DNA from: an uncultured Clostridia bacterium
GTDB taxonomy: Bacteria > Bacillota > Clostridia > Lachnospirales > CAMVHY01
Direction of reading: 5' to 3'
Length of the DNA: 15,889 bases
Assembly: GCA_946415665.1 (NCBI GenBank)
Contig: CAMKTI010000027.1
Span: forward strand, 1 to 15,889
Shown one piece after another: positions 1 to 7,992 of this stretch; position 1 is the first letter of the stretch, and each line of letters starts with the position of its first letter. The position numbers were made by a program, and so were the translations under genes. A model generated the notes under the pieces. It did not search any database, was not told where the DNA came from, and worked only from the letters and a program-made list of their open reading frames with translations.

Positions 1-425
1 GTTGTCAGGAGGCAAGTGAAAGGTCACCGGACATGGAGATGTACAACATAGGTGTAACTTCGTTGTCAGACCTCCTGTCGAACGTCCGATGCTTTGTTCC
101 TGATTATTTTTATTCTTGTTTGCATCTGGACTCACCTTTATGCTCGTACTATCAATAAAGAATATATAATCCTCTTCATTAAGCAGTTTTTGCTTTTTCA
201 TAGCTGCTAAAATTTTGGCAATTGTACCGTTCTTCGACCATCTACTAAATTTCATATAAATTGTGTGCCAGTTTCCATATTTTTTTGATAATGCCCTTCA
301 TTTGCAAACAGCTTCTATTATGTAAAGATTGTACACATGAATTTGTAGTTTGATATCTTGGCCAGTTTCCTCGCTATCGGTATTAATCCCTCTAGCTTTT
401 TATGTTATGTTTTTGTAAATTTCAT
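1..425 (-). pseudogene. IS5-family transposase remnant, cut by window edge
   Basis: Reading leftward from an ATG at 425, this translates as a decayed DDE transposase of the IS5 family. Recognisable pieces are an N-terminal stretch ending IPIARKLAKISNYKFM, the block KKYGNWHTIYMKFSRW, the first catalytic aspartate in FIDST, and the block SIGRSTGGLTTKLH. At least three lesions are visible: a TAA at codon 7, a one-base frameshift near 320-330, and a TGA where the family has the Trp of CKWRAL (near 300). The C-terminal half, with the other catalytic residues, lies beyond the left edge. TGA is the normal stop of several genes here, so it is not a recoded Trp. A possible element end is at about 481-490 (GCGTTCACAT on the minus strand, next to TA), but its partner is outside the window. 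Confidence 0.85.
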
Positions 426-736
426 ATCTCCATCTTATTACTTTTTTCTTTTGGGTCAACCTATTTTCTATTTTTACTTTATGTGAACGCTACATAGTAT
501 AAAAAAAATCTTCTAAAATTAAAAAGTACTTCTATCTGTCAAACTTTAAAACAATAACATATTTTTAATTATCATATTTCGAAAAAATAATATTATTATT
601 TTAATCGATCGAATAAAATAAACCTATATATTTTTGAAAAAATAAAATTGGAGCGCATGATTTATCGTTTTTTATTATGATTTGGCTTTCCAAATTTTTT
701 GGCATTTCTTTATTTTTTATACAAGGATTTTTGTTA
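426..736. other. Gene-free AT-rich spacer between two IS remnants
   Basis: I see no convincing gene here. The stretch contains the presumed outer end of the left IS near 490, then very AT-rich DNA with a perfect short hairpin (AAAATAAT, three-base loop, ATTATTTT, 584-602) flanked by TTCGA and TCGAA. A short plus-strand reading frame starting at 677 looks like a hydrophobic N-terminus. It runs into the right-hand IS at 737, and joined across the element it would stop after about 32 codons, so I do not call it a gene. Confidence 0.5.
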
Positions 737-1471
737 GATAGTGTTTACATGAAAAAAATTTACAAGAGTCATAGATACATAAAAATACAACGAACATCAA
801 TAGAAGCGATGAAAGCATCGAGCGCTTTAGCGTATCTGGTGGCGATACCGCGCCAACATCTAAAAGCAAGGAAAGCATTCTAGATAGTATGTCTAAAGCG
901 ATAAAATTTACTATTATAACCACGTTGTTCAAGCCTGTTGCGTTTTGGAGAAATAACTGATTTTATGTTTTGTTTTGCAATATAAGAGAAGATTTCGTTG
1001 GTATCATAAGCACGATTGGCAAATGATAATTTGGCATCTAAATTTTTGAGCAAGTTAACAGCTTCTTTACAATCGACATGTGTTCCATCTATAACAATAA
1101 ATTTTACAGGTAAACCGCGCTCATTGATGGCTAAATGTATTTTCGAAATACCTTTTCGTTGCCATTGAATAAATCTTTGATGAACTGTATTCCGCTTACC
1201 ATAATCTGGCAGTAAATCCCTCCACGGAAATCCTGTTTTAAGTATCCAAACAACTGCATTAATAAATTTTCGATTATCTTTGGCTATGCCTCCATGTCGT
1301 CCATATTGACCTGTCATGTGCGGTTCTATTAGTTTCCACTCTGCATTACTTATATCAAATCTACGATACGTTTTTTTTCATGTTCATTTTGCTCATGTTT
1401 TTTATTTTTCTCCATTATACTTTATCTTATAGTTTATTTCTCTTTTTTATCTTTTTTGTGTAGACAGTATC
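737..1471 (-). mobile_element. Defective IS5-family insertion sequence with both ends
   Basis: The left end (737 rightward, GATAGTGTTTACATGAAAAA) and the reverse complement of the right end (1471 leftward, GATACTGTCTACACAAAAAA) match at 17 of about 22 positions, forming imperfect terminal inverted repeats. Both ends are flanked by TA (735-736 and 1472-1473), consistent with the two-base TA duplication of some IS5-family groups. The element is 735 bases long, shorter than usual for the family because the transposase gene has lost its middle. It sits just downstream of the histidine operon and interrupts no recognisable gene. Confidence 0.8.
769..1381 (-). pseudogene. IS5-family transposase, frameshifted, deleted, amber-stopped
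   Basis: The family start, MKKTYRRFDISNAEWKLIEP, would begin at the ATG at 1381, but the run of eight A after it has one base too many and shifts the frame. From 1317 a frame is open, with DNRKFINAVVWILKTGFPWR and a KRNTVHQRF block. The sequence then jumps in frame from RKGIS directly to KIHLAINERGLPVKF, so roughly 50-60 residues with the first catalytic Asp and the GRSRGGLTT block are missing. The later part (DGTHVDC, AYDTNEI) is present. At 880-882 a TAG stands exactly where the family has its catalytic Glu (usual V-E-N-A-F; here I-stop-N-A-F). Reading on in the same frame gives CWRGIATRYAK, ending at a TGA at 769. The transposase cannot be active. Confidence 0.88.
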
Positions 1472-1559
1472 TAATAAAGCTAATTTGTTTTCATAAATTA
1501 TTACAGTAAAAAAATAACTATATTGGTGGTTTTGCAATAACATCTTAAGTTTTGTGCTT

Positions 1560-2378
1560 TTAAAACTTTATAAAGTCACACATGTTCAAATTAAACTGAG
1601 AAGCAAATTGTTTTGCTTTTAAAACAGCTTGTCCTTCAAAATCTAATGGATCATGCGCATCGATACCTATAATAACTTTTGCTTTTGTATTACTAACTAA
1701 CGACCAAAATTCAGTTCTTGGATATAAATATTCAGATTTACCATTTATTTTTTTAACACTATTTTTTATACCGCTAACATTTATTTCTAAATAAATATCA
1801 TTTTTTATCGCCGTATCTATTATTTTTTTACTACAATACTTACAAGCTTTATCAAAACCTCTGTAATTATCTCTAGAATAATAATTAATCATAAACAAAT
1901 CGGGGTGAACAAAAATTTTATATAGACCTGTTTCCATAGCTTTAATTGCAGTGTCCGTATAACCTAAAATCAATTCTGAATTAAGCGGATCATATGTAGA
2001 ATAATTAACGCCGTTATAATTAAAAAAGTGAATACCCAAATTAAGATATTCTACTTTTTTTCTTAAATCAGCAAAGTAATTATGAAACTTAGGCAAATAT
2101 TCAGTCTCGAGACCTAAAAAAATTTTTATATTTTGATTTTGCTTTGCTTCTATAACTTCTTTTACATATATTTTTTCAAATTCATCGTTTGTCATTGATT
2201 CATCCAAATAATTATGTTTATACTCATTTCCCGTCATAAAATATTCTGGTATATGCGCGTGATCTGACATTCCCAATTCTTTAAATCCAAGTTTTATTGC
2301 TTTATCAACATAATCCATAGTTTTTCCAACAGCATGCCCACATAATTCCGTATGCGTATGATAATTCGCTTTTAACAT
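1560..2378 (-). CDS. hisJ: Histidinol-phosphatase, PHP family
   Basis: This 272-residue protein is a PHP-family phosphoesterase that removes phosphate from L-histidinol phosphate, the penultimate step of histidine synthesis, in the cytoplasm. The PHP metal-binding motifs are all visible: HTH at 7-9, SDHAH at 38-42, GLETEY at 89-94, LGIHF at 114-118, VHPDL at 157-161 and IDAHDP at 239-244. Length matches the HisJ/HisK group (about 260-280 residues). It is the last gene of the his operon, starting four bases after hisIE, with AAGAGG as ribosome site. This supplies the phosphatase absent from the monofunctional HisB. The family is also called hisK, so the symbol is a choice of convention. I see no clear terminator between its stop and the IS. 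Confidence 0.93.
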   Translation of the reverse strand: MLKANYHTHTELCGHAVGKTMDYVDKAIKLGFKELGMSDHAHIPEYFMTGNEYKHNYLDESMTNDEFEKIYVKEVIEAKQNQNIKIFLGLETEYLPKFHNYFADLRKKVEYLNLGIHFFNYNGVNYSTYDPLNSELILGYTDTAIKAMETGLYKIFVHPDLFMINYYSRDNYRGFDKACKYCSKKIIDTAIKNDIYLEINVSGIKNSVKKINGKSEYLYPRTEFWSLVSNTKAKVIIGIDAHDPLDFEGQAVLKAKQFASQFNLNMCDFIKF

Positions 2379-2382
2379 AACA

Positions 2383-3036
2383 TTACCTCTTGCCTAATTC
2401 TATTTTTATTTCATTCCAAGAAATATCAAGCTCGACTAATAAAACTGTCAAATGGTATAACAAATCACTAACTTCATAAATAACATCATTTTTACTTGTT
2501 TTAGCAGCTATAATTATTTCTGCAGCTTCTTCGCTAACTTTTTTTAATATTTTATTAATACCCTCTCGAAACAAATAATTCGTGTACGAACCTTCAACAG
2601 GATTTTCTTTTCTATCTTTAATAATATTTTCCAAGCTAACTAAAAAAGAAGCGTCTTTTAATATTTTTTGCTCAACATTTTTATTTTCGATATCATTATC
2701 ATTAATTTTTATGTTGCGATAAAAACAAGAAACATTACCCGTATGACAACTAATATTTCCTTTTTGTTCTATTTGAATCAAAAGCGCGTCGCCATCACAA
2801 TCAACACTAACTTTTTTTAAATACTGAAAATGTCCGCTTTCTTCTCCTTTAAGCCATAATTTATTTCTGCTTCGTGAGTAATAATATACATTACCCGTTT
2901 CAAGCGTTTTTTCTAGCGCTTCTTTATTCATATAAGCAAACATTCTAATATGTTTCGAATGACAATCTTGAACTATAACCGGAATCAAACCTTTAGCATC
3001 AAATTTTATTATCTGCATTAATTCTTGTTTTGTCAT
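2383..3036 (-). CDS. hisI: Bifunctional PR-AMP cyclohydrolase / PR-ATP pyrophosphatase
   Basis: This 217-residue fused HisI-HisE protein catalyses steps two and three of histidine synthesis: hydrolysis of phosphoribosyl-ATP to phosphoribosyl-AMP, then opening of the adenine ring. The N-terminal cyclohydrolase domain (about 1-115) shows YMNKEAL (35-41), YYSRSRNKLWLKGEESGH (52-69), the metal-binding DCDGD (79-83) and the conserved Cys residues 80, 97 and 104. After a linker, the C-terminal pyrophosphatase domain (about 125-217) shows the helical SEEAAEIIIAAK and EVSDLLYHLTVLL motifs. The ATG starts one base after the TAG stop of hisF, which suggests coupled translation. No lesions are seen. Fused proteins are also annotated hisIE. 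Confidence 0.96.
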   Translation of the reverse strand: MTKQELMQIIKFDAKGLIPVIVQDCHSKHIRMFAYMNKEALEKTLETGNVYYYSRSRNKLWLKGEESGHFQYLKKVSVDCDGDALLIQIEQKGNISCHTGNVSCFYRNIKINDNDIENKNVEQKILKDASFLVSLENIIKDRKENPVEGSYTNYLFREGINKILKKVSEEAAEIIIAAKTSKNDVIYEVSDLLYHLTVLLVELDISWNEIKIELGKR

Positions 3037-3037
3037 A

Positions 3038-3790
3038 CTAAATTCTCCTCACAGGAATATTATTATCTTCCAAATAATCTTTTAAATCGCTTATCATAAT
3101 TTCTTTAAAGTGAAATAAACTTGCAGCAAGTGCAGCGTCAGCATACTTTAATATATTTTTAAAATCTTCCATTTTCCCCGCACCACCCGAAGCAATAACA
3201 GGAATATTTACCTTTTCACACACACATTTAGTCAACTCAATATCATATCCATTTTTTGTTCCGTCATTATCCATACTTGTCAATAAAATTTCACCTGCTC
3301 CTCTTTTTTCAACTTCTTTAGCCCAATCAATAACATCCAAATCCATTTTAATTCTATCACCGTTTATATACACTTTAAATAAATTATTTTCCCGTTTAGC
3401 ATCAATTGCGACCACAATACATTGATTGCCAAACATTTCTGCCCCTTTATTAATCAAATCAGGATTTTTTACGGCTGCCGAATTAATTGAAATCTTATCA
3501 GCTCCAGCTTGCAAAATCGCTTTCATGTCATTAACGCCTTTAATTCCCCCTCCAACTGTAAACGGAATAAATATTCTCTTAGCTACATTTCTAACAACAT
3601 CAATAATAGTTTTTCTATTATCACTCGAAGCTGTTATATCTAAAAATACAAGTTCGTCTGCACCTAAATTATTATACATTTCAGCACAATCGACCGGATC
3701 GCCCGCATCAATCAAATTTACAAAATTTATTCCTTTGACAACTCTTCCGTTATTAACATCAAGACACGGTATTATTCTTTTAGTCAACAT
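3038..3790 (-). CDS. hisF: Imidazole glycerol phosphate synthase, cyclase subunit
   Basis: HisF is a 250-residue TIM barrel. With the glutaminase HisH it converts PRFAR and ammonia into imidazole glycerol phosphate and AICAR. The two catalytic aspartates are at the family positions: Asp11 in PCLDV and Asp130 in VVAIDAK. Phosphate-binding loops GGGI (80-83) and the MDNDGTKNGYD block are intact, and the end at NIPVRRI is typical. The ATG overlaps the end of hisA by seven bases. It ends in TAG, which matters when judging the hisG amber codon: read-through here would add only a meaningless 12-residue tail before a TGA. Confidence 0.97.
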   Translation of the reverse strand: MLTKRIIPCLDVNNGRVVKGINFVNLIDAGDPVDCAEMYNNLGADELVFLDITASSDNRKTIIDVVRNVAKRIFIPFTVGGGIKGVNDMKAILQAGADKISINSAAVKNPDLINKGAEMFGNQCIVVAIDAKRENNLFKVYINGDRIKMDLDVIDWAKEVEKRGAGEILLTSMDNDGTKNGYDIELTKCVCEKVNIPVIASGGAGKMEDFKNILKYADAALAASLFHFKEIMISDLKDYLEDNNIPVRRI

Positions 3791-4497
3791 TTTTTTATAG
3801 CCTCGCTTATATTAATTTCCCCTGCGTAATATGCTTTGCCAATAATAACACCATCGCACCCTATTTTTTTACACTTAATAATATCATCAATCGATGATAT
3901 TCCTCCTGAAGCAATAATTTTAAGTTCAGGATATAAGTTAACTAATTTCTTTATAGCATCAAAATTTGCGCCTGTCATCATTCCATCTTTAGATATATCC
4001 GTATAAATAACATTTATCCCACCAAAATTTTTAAAAATACTAGCCATGTCAATATCTTTTAATTTAGATTCTTCCAACCAGCCATTAATATTCACATAAC
4101 CATTTTTACAATCCAAACCCAACACTATTTTTTCTGGACCATATCTTTTCACAGCTTCAGCTAAAAAATTCTGATTAATAACAGCTATACTTCCTAATAT
4201 TATTTTTTTTACACCAAGATCAAATAACATTCCAACAGTTTTGTCACTACGAATTCCTCCGCCAATTTCAATAGGAATATTATTTTCAACCAGTTTTTTT
4301 ATGATATCGAAATTTATTAATTTTCCTTCTTTAGCACCATTTAAATCGACAACATGTATTAATTCGACTTGATCAGCAACAAACTTTTTAGCAACTTCTA
4401 AAGGATCATCACTATATATTGTTTTTTGATTGTAATCTCCTTGAACAAGCCTCACACATTTTCCGTCTATTAAATCAATCGCAGGTATAATTTTCAT
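3784..4497 (-). CDS. hisA: ProFAR isomerase
   Basis: HisA (237 residues) is a TIM-barrel isomerase that converts ProFAR into PRFAR, step four of the pathway, by an Amadori rearrangement. The catalytic pair is visible as Asp8 in PAIDLIDGKCVRL and Asp129 in LGLDCKNG. Other family blocks are IGGGIR (78-83), the TDISKDGMMTG loop and the phosphate-binding ASGGISS near the C-terminus. The length is typical. Its start codon directly abuts the stop of hisH (TAAATG), and its TGA overlaps the start of hisF. HisA and HisF are paralogous half-barrel duplications and lie next to each other, as in most his operons. Confidence 0.97.
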   Translation of the reverse strand: MKIIPAIDLIDGKCVRLVQGDYNQKTIYSDDPLEVAKKFVADQVELIHVVDLNGAKEGKLINFDIIKKLVENNIPIEIGGGIRSDKTVGMLFDLGVKKIILGSIAVINQNFLAEAVKRYGPEKIVLGLDCKNGYVNINGWLEESKLKDIDMASIFKNFGGINVIYTDISKDGMMTGANFDAIKKLVNLYPELKIIASGGISSIDDIIKCKKIGCDGVIIGKAYYAGEINISEAIKKC

Positions 4498-5097
4498 TTA
4501 TAAATCACCAAAATTCTTTAAAATTTTTAACCCAACACTTCCTGATTTTTCAGGATGAAACTGTGTCGCAAAAATATTTTTATATTCAACTGCACAAGCA
4601 AATTTATAGCCATAAATACTATCTGTTAACAAATATTTTTTATTATCAGTTATCAAATGATATGAATGTACAAAATAAACATAAGAATTATTTAATCCCC
4701 TAAAAAGTTTTGAACCGCTCGGAATTATTAAATCATTCCAACCAACATGTGGTATTTTAAGACTATTATTTTTAAATCTAACTATACGACCATCAAGAAT
4801 ATTTAAACCATTTGTCAATCCATGTTCTTCACTTGAACTAAATAATAATTGCATACCCAAACATATTCCTAAAACGGGTTTTCCTTTTTTAATTTCATTT
4901 ACTATCGTCTCGATTAAATTTAACTCAAACAAATTATCCATTGCTTTTTTAAAAGCTCCGACACCAGGCAAAATTATTTTATTAGCTTTTTTTATAACAT
5001 TAATATCGCTAGTAATGACAGATTTTAAATTTATAGCGTCCAAAGCATTTTTTATGCTGCCTAAATTTCCTAATTTATAATCAATTATTGCTATCAT
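4498..5097 (-). CDS. hisH: Imidazole glycerol phosphate synthase, glutaminase subunit
   Basis: HisH (199 residues) is a class I glutamine amidotransferase. It hydrolyses glutamine and channels ammonia to HisF. The catalytic triad is complete: Cys79 in LGICLGMQLLF, with His181 and Glu183 in FHPEKS. The oxyanion region PGVGAF (44-49) and the PHVGWN block are also present. The start overlaps the stop of hisB by one base (TAATG), implying coupled translation. No truncation or frameshift is seen. Confidence 0.97.
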   Translation of the reverse strand: MIAIIDYKLGNLGSIKNALDAINLKSVITSDINVIKKANKIILPGVGAFKKAMDNLFELNLIETIVNEIKKGKPVLGICLGMQLLFSSSEEHGLTNGLNILDGRIVRFKNNSLKIPHVGWNDLIIPSGSKLFRGLNNSYVYFVHSYHLITDNKKYLLTDSIYGYKFACAVEYKNIFATQFHPEKSGSVGLKILKNFGDL

Positions 5098-5678
5098 TAC
5101 AAAACTCCTTTGCTTGTTGGTAAACCAAATCTGTCGTTAATTTTTATTGCTTCCATTAAAGCTCTGGCAAAAGCTTTAAAAGTTCCCTCAACCATATGAT
5201 GGTTATTAGAGCCACGAAAAATAATAGTCTGAATATTAAATCCTGCGTTATTAGATAAAGCTATAAAAAACTCTTTAACCATTTCTGTTTGAAACTCGCC
5301 TAACATTTTCATTGTAAAACGATCATCTATATTTGCATAAGCTCTGTTAGAAATATCGACCGCACATAATACCAAAGTTTCATCCATCGGAATAATTGCT
5401 CTTCCATATCTGTTAATACCAAATTTATCTCCTAATGCTTTTTTCATGGCAACACCTAAAGTTATTCCAACGTCCTCGATTAAATGATGACAATCAACAT
5501 CTGTATCACCCTTTGCTAAAATCTCTAAGTCAATTAAACTATGTGTTGATATTTGATTTAACATATGATCAAAAAACTTGTTTCCCGTATTAATATCTGC
5601 TTTGCCAGTTCCATCTAAATTAAGAGATACTTTTATTTGTGTTTCCGAAGTATTTCTCTCGTGTGTAGCTTTACGCAC
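5097..5678 (-). CDS. hisB: Imidazoleglycerol-phosphate dehydratase
   Basis: This is the monofunctional HisB (193 residues). It dehydrates imidazole glycerol phosphate to imidazole acetol phosphate in a metal-dependent reaction. Metal-ligand motifs are intact: FFDHMLNQISTH (35-46), DCHHLIED (62-69) and NNHHMVEGTFKA (158-169). There is no N-terminal phosphatase domain, so the PHP protein at the operon end must supply that activity. The start is GTG at 5678, overlapping the TAG stop of hisC (TAGTG). The protein begins RKATHERNTSET, matching the usual family N-terminus, which supports this start. Confidence 0.96.
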   Translation of the reverse strand: MRKATHERNTSETQIKVSLNLDGTGKADINTGNKFFDHMLNQISTHSLIDLEILAKGDTDVDCHHLIEDVGITLGVAMKKALGDKFGINRYGRAIIPMDETLVLCAVDISNRAYANIDDRFTMKMLGEFQTEMVKEFFIALSNNAGFNIQTIIFRGSNNHHMVEGTFKAFARALMEAIKINDRFGLPTSKGVL

Positions 5679-6706
5679 TACAAAACCTCCCTAATAGTTT
5701 GAACTAAAATTTTATTTTCTTCTGCTGTTCCTGTGTTAATCCTGTGCCAAAATTCACCGTTATAATTCAAACGTCTAATATATATTTTTTTTTCAAGCAA
5801 ATGCTTATATATCACATCATTTAACTTCACGAAAATAAAATTCGAATAGCTACGAATTGGATTTAGTCCCAATATACATAAATTATCATACAATTCGTCT
5901 TTTAGCTTTATAATTTTTGCAATATTATCTCTATACAAGTACCGATTTTTTATGGCTATTGCAGCTATAATATTCGATATAGTTGAAACATTATACGGTG
6001 GTCTACAAATATTAATCGTATTTATAATATCTTCCGCAGCAATAGCATAACCAACTCTGATACCTGCCAAAGCATACGCTTTAGAAAACGTTTTTAACAC
6101 AATTACATTTTCATATTTTATTCCTAAATCATAATTTGACTTATAAAATTCCGAATAAGCCTCATCAAGTAATACTACTCCATCTGTTTTGTTAATTATT
6201 AATTCTAATTCGCTTCTTTCTATAACGCTTCCTGTTGGATTGTTTGGTGAACATATAATAACCAATTTAGGTTTAAATTTATCTATATTTTTAATTATGC
6301 TTTCTAAATCAAATATAAATCCCGGCAAAAAATCTATGTCAATAAATTTTCCATTTGTATAACTAGCATATTCTTTATACATACTAAACGTTGGATTACA
6401 AGATAAAATATACTCATTATCAATTAAACTCCGAAACACACAATCTAACAACTGATCAGAACCCACACCGATTGTCAAGTTATTAATGTCCAAATTATAA
6501 ACTTTAGCAAGCTCATTTCTCACAAGCGTATTATCAGTATCAGGATATCTTCGTAAATCAATATTATCCAATTCATCTTTAATTAATTTTATAATTTTCT
6601 TTGGTGTCTCAAAAGCAGATTCATTCGCATTCAAAATAATTCCATCACTAATTTTTTTGCTATGATAAGGCACTTTTCCTACAAGACTTTTTTTCAAATA
6701 CCTCAA
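5678..6706 (-). CDS. hisC: Histidinol-phosphate aminotransferase
   Basis: HisC (342 residues) is a fold-type I PLP enzyme. It transfers an amino group from glutamate to imidazole acetol phosphate, giving histidinol phosphate. Visible motifs are NANES (26-30), SPNNPTG (153-159), DEAYSEF (181-187) and the Schiff-base lysine Lys209 in TFSKAYALAGIRVGY. The chosen start is TTG at 6706, which overlaps the TGA of hisD by four bases (TTGA); a GGAGGG lies about 12 bases upstream inside hisD. The next residues, RYLKKSLVGKVPY, are typical of the family N-terminus. The gene ends in TAG at the normal C-terminal position (TIREVL). Confidence 0.96.
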   Translation of the reverse strand: MRYLKKSLVGKVPYHSKKISDGIILNANESAFETPKKIIKLIKDELDNIDLRRYPDTDNTLVRNELAKVYNLDINNLTIGVGSDQLLDCVFRSLIDNEYILSCNPTFSMYKEYASYTNGKFIDIDFLPGFIFDLESIIKNIDKFKPKLVIICSPNNPTGSVIERSELELIINKTDGVVLLDEAYSEFYKSNYDLGIKYENVIVLKTFSKAYALAGIRVGYAIAAEDIINTINICRPPYNVSTISNIIAAIAIKNRYLYRDNIAKIIKLKDELYDNLCILGLNPIRSYSNFIFVKLNDVIYKHLLEKKIYIRRLNYNGEFWHRINTGTAEENKILVQTIREVL

Positions 6707-7992
6707 TTTTTATTTTTTCCCTCCAATCTAACATTTATTGCTAAAGCGTGAGCTGTCAAACCTTCACTTTTTGCAAAAATATTTACTTTCTCAGCTATTT
6801 TATTAAAAGCCTTCTCATCAAAAGAAATAATGCTTGTCTTTTTTATAAAGTCACAAACTGATAAAGGCGAAAAAAATCTAGCTGTACGCATAGTTGGCAA
6901 AACATGGTTTGGTCCTGCTATATAATCACCCATTGGTTCAGTAGCATAATTTCCTAAAAAAAAGGCACCGGCATTTTTAATTTTATCTAAATAATCAAAC
7001 GGTTTTTCAATAGCTAACTCTAAGTGCTCCGGAGCAATATAATTTGCTATTTCTACGGCTTCATCAATACTTTTCGTAATTAAAATCCCTCCATAGCTAT
7101 CAATACTTTTTTTTATTATCTCTTTTCTTTCCAGCTTGTCGATATAAATATCTATTTGCTCAATGACTTTTAAAGCCAGTTCTTTCGAATCCGTTAATAA
7201 AATACTTGAAGCCATTTCATCATGTTCTGCTTGGCTTAATAAATCTGCTGCAACAAATTTATAATTTGCATTCTTATCGGCTATAACTAATATTTCACTT
7301 GGACCGGCAACCGAATCAATAGAAACCGAACCAAACATTTCTTTTTTGGCTAGTGCCACAAAAATATTTCCTGGCCCAACAATTTTATCTACTTTTGGAA
7401 TAATTTTAGTTCCTAAAGCCATTGCAGCTATTGCTTGTGCGCCACCACATTTATAAATATCTTTAATGCCTAAAATATATGCCGCAGCTAAAACTTCACT
7501 AGAAATATTACCGTTATTATCACACGGTGTTGTCATAATTATTTTTTTCACACCAGCAACTATTGCTGGAATAATATTCATAAAAACAGTTGACGGATAT
7601 GCCGCTTTACCTCCGGGTACATATACACCAACATTTTCAATCGGCATTATTTTTTGTCCTAAAATCTCACCGTCATTTTCATACATCCAAGTTTTTTCTT
7701 TTTGATATTCATGAAATTTAAAAATACGATTTTTTGCAACTTGATAAGTTTCTTTAAGTTTATCATCAAGAGATTTATAAGCGTTTAATATCTCTTCATC
7801 CGAAACTTTTATATTACTTTTATTAATTACGGGAGAATCAAATTTATTTGTATATTCAACCAGTGCATCATCTTTTCTCGTCTTTATATCATCAATTATT
7901 TTTTTTACGACTTGAATATATTTCGTATTATCACTATTTCCCCGTTCACCTAATTTTCTCAATAACTTTTCTTTATCTTCAAATATTTTCAT
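6703..7992 (-). CDS. hisD: Histidinol dehydrogenase
   Basis: HisD (429 residues) is a zinc enzyme that oxidises histidinol to histidine in two NAD-dependent steps, the last of the pathway. The zinc ligands known from the family can be placed at Gln254 and His257 (SQAEHDEMAS), Asp356 (GDYIAGPNHVLP) and His415. The catalytic pair is Glu322-His323 in APEHLEL. The NAD-binding region around VYVPGGKAAYPS (123-134) and GPGNIFVA is intact. The ATG overlaps the TGA stop of the full-length hisG frame (ATGA), so its translation could be reduced if ribosomes stop at the hisG amber codon. Confidence 0.97.
   Translation of the reverse strand: MKIFEDKEKLLRKLGERGNSDNTKYIQVVKKIIDDIKTRKDDALVEYTNKFDSPVINKSNIKVSDEEILNAYKSLDDKLKETYQVAKNRIFKFHEYQKEKTWMYENDGEILGQKIMPIENVGVYVPGGKAAYPSTVFMNIIPAIVAGVKKIIMTTPCDNNGNISSEVLAAAYILGIKDIYKCGGAQAIAAMALGTKIIPKVDKIVGPGNIFVALAKKEMFGSVSIDSVAGPSEILVIADKNANYKFVAADLLSQAEHDEMASSILLTDSKELALKVIEQIDIYIDKLERKEIIKKSIDSYGGILITKSIDEAVEIANYIAPEHLELAIEKPFDYLDKIKNAGAFFLGNYATEPMGDYIAGPNHVLPTMRTARFFSPLSVCDFIKKTSIISFDEKAFNKIAEKVNIFAKSEGLTAHALAINVRLEGKNKN

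Noticed and set aside
677..883. Plus-strand frame with a hydrophobic N-terminus, running into the IS
   Set aside because: Most of it is antisense to the transposase remnant. Removing the element leaves only about 32 codons, and no ribosome site is well placed.
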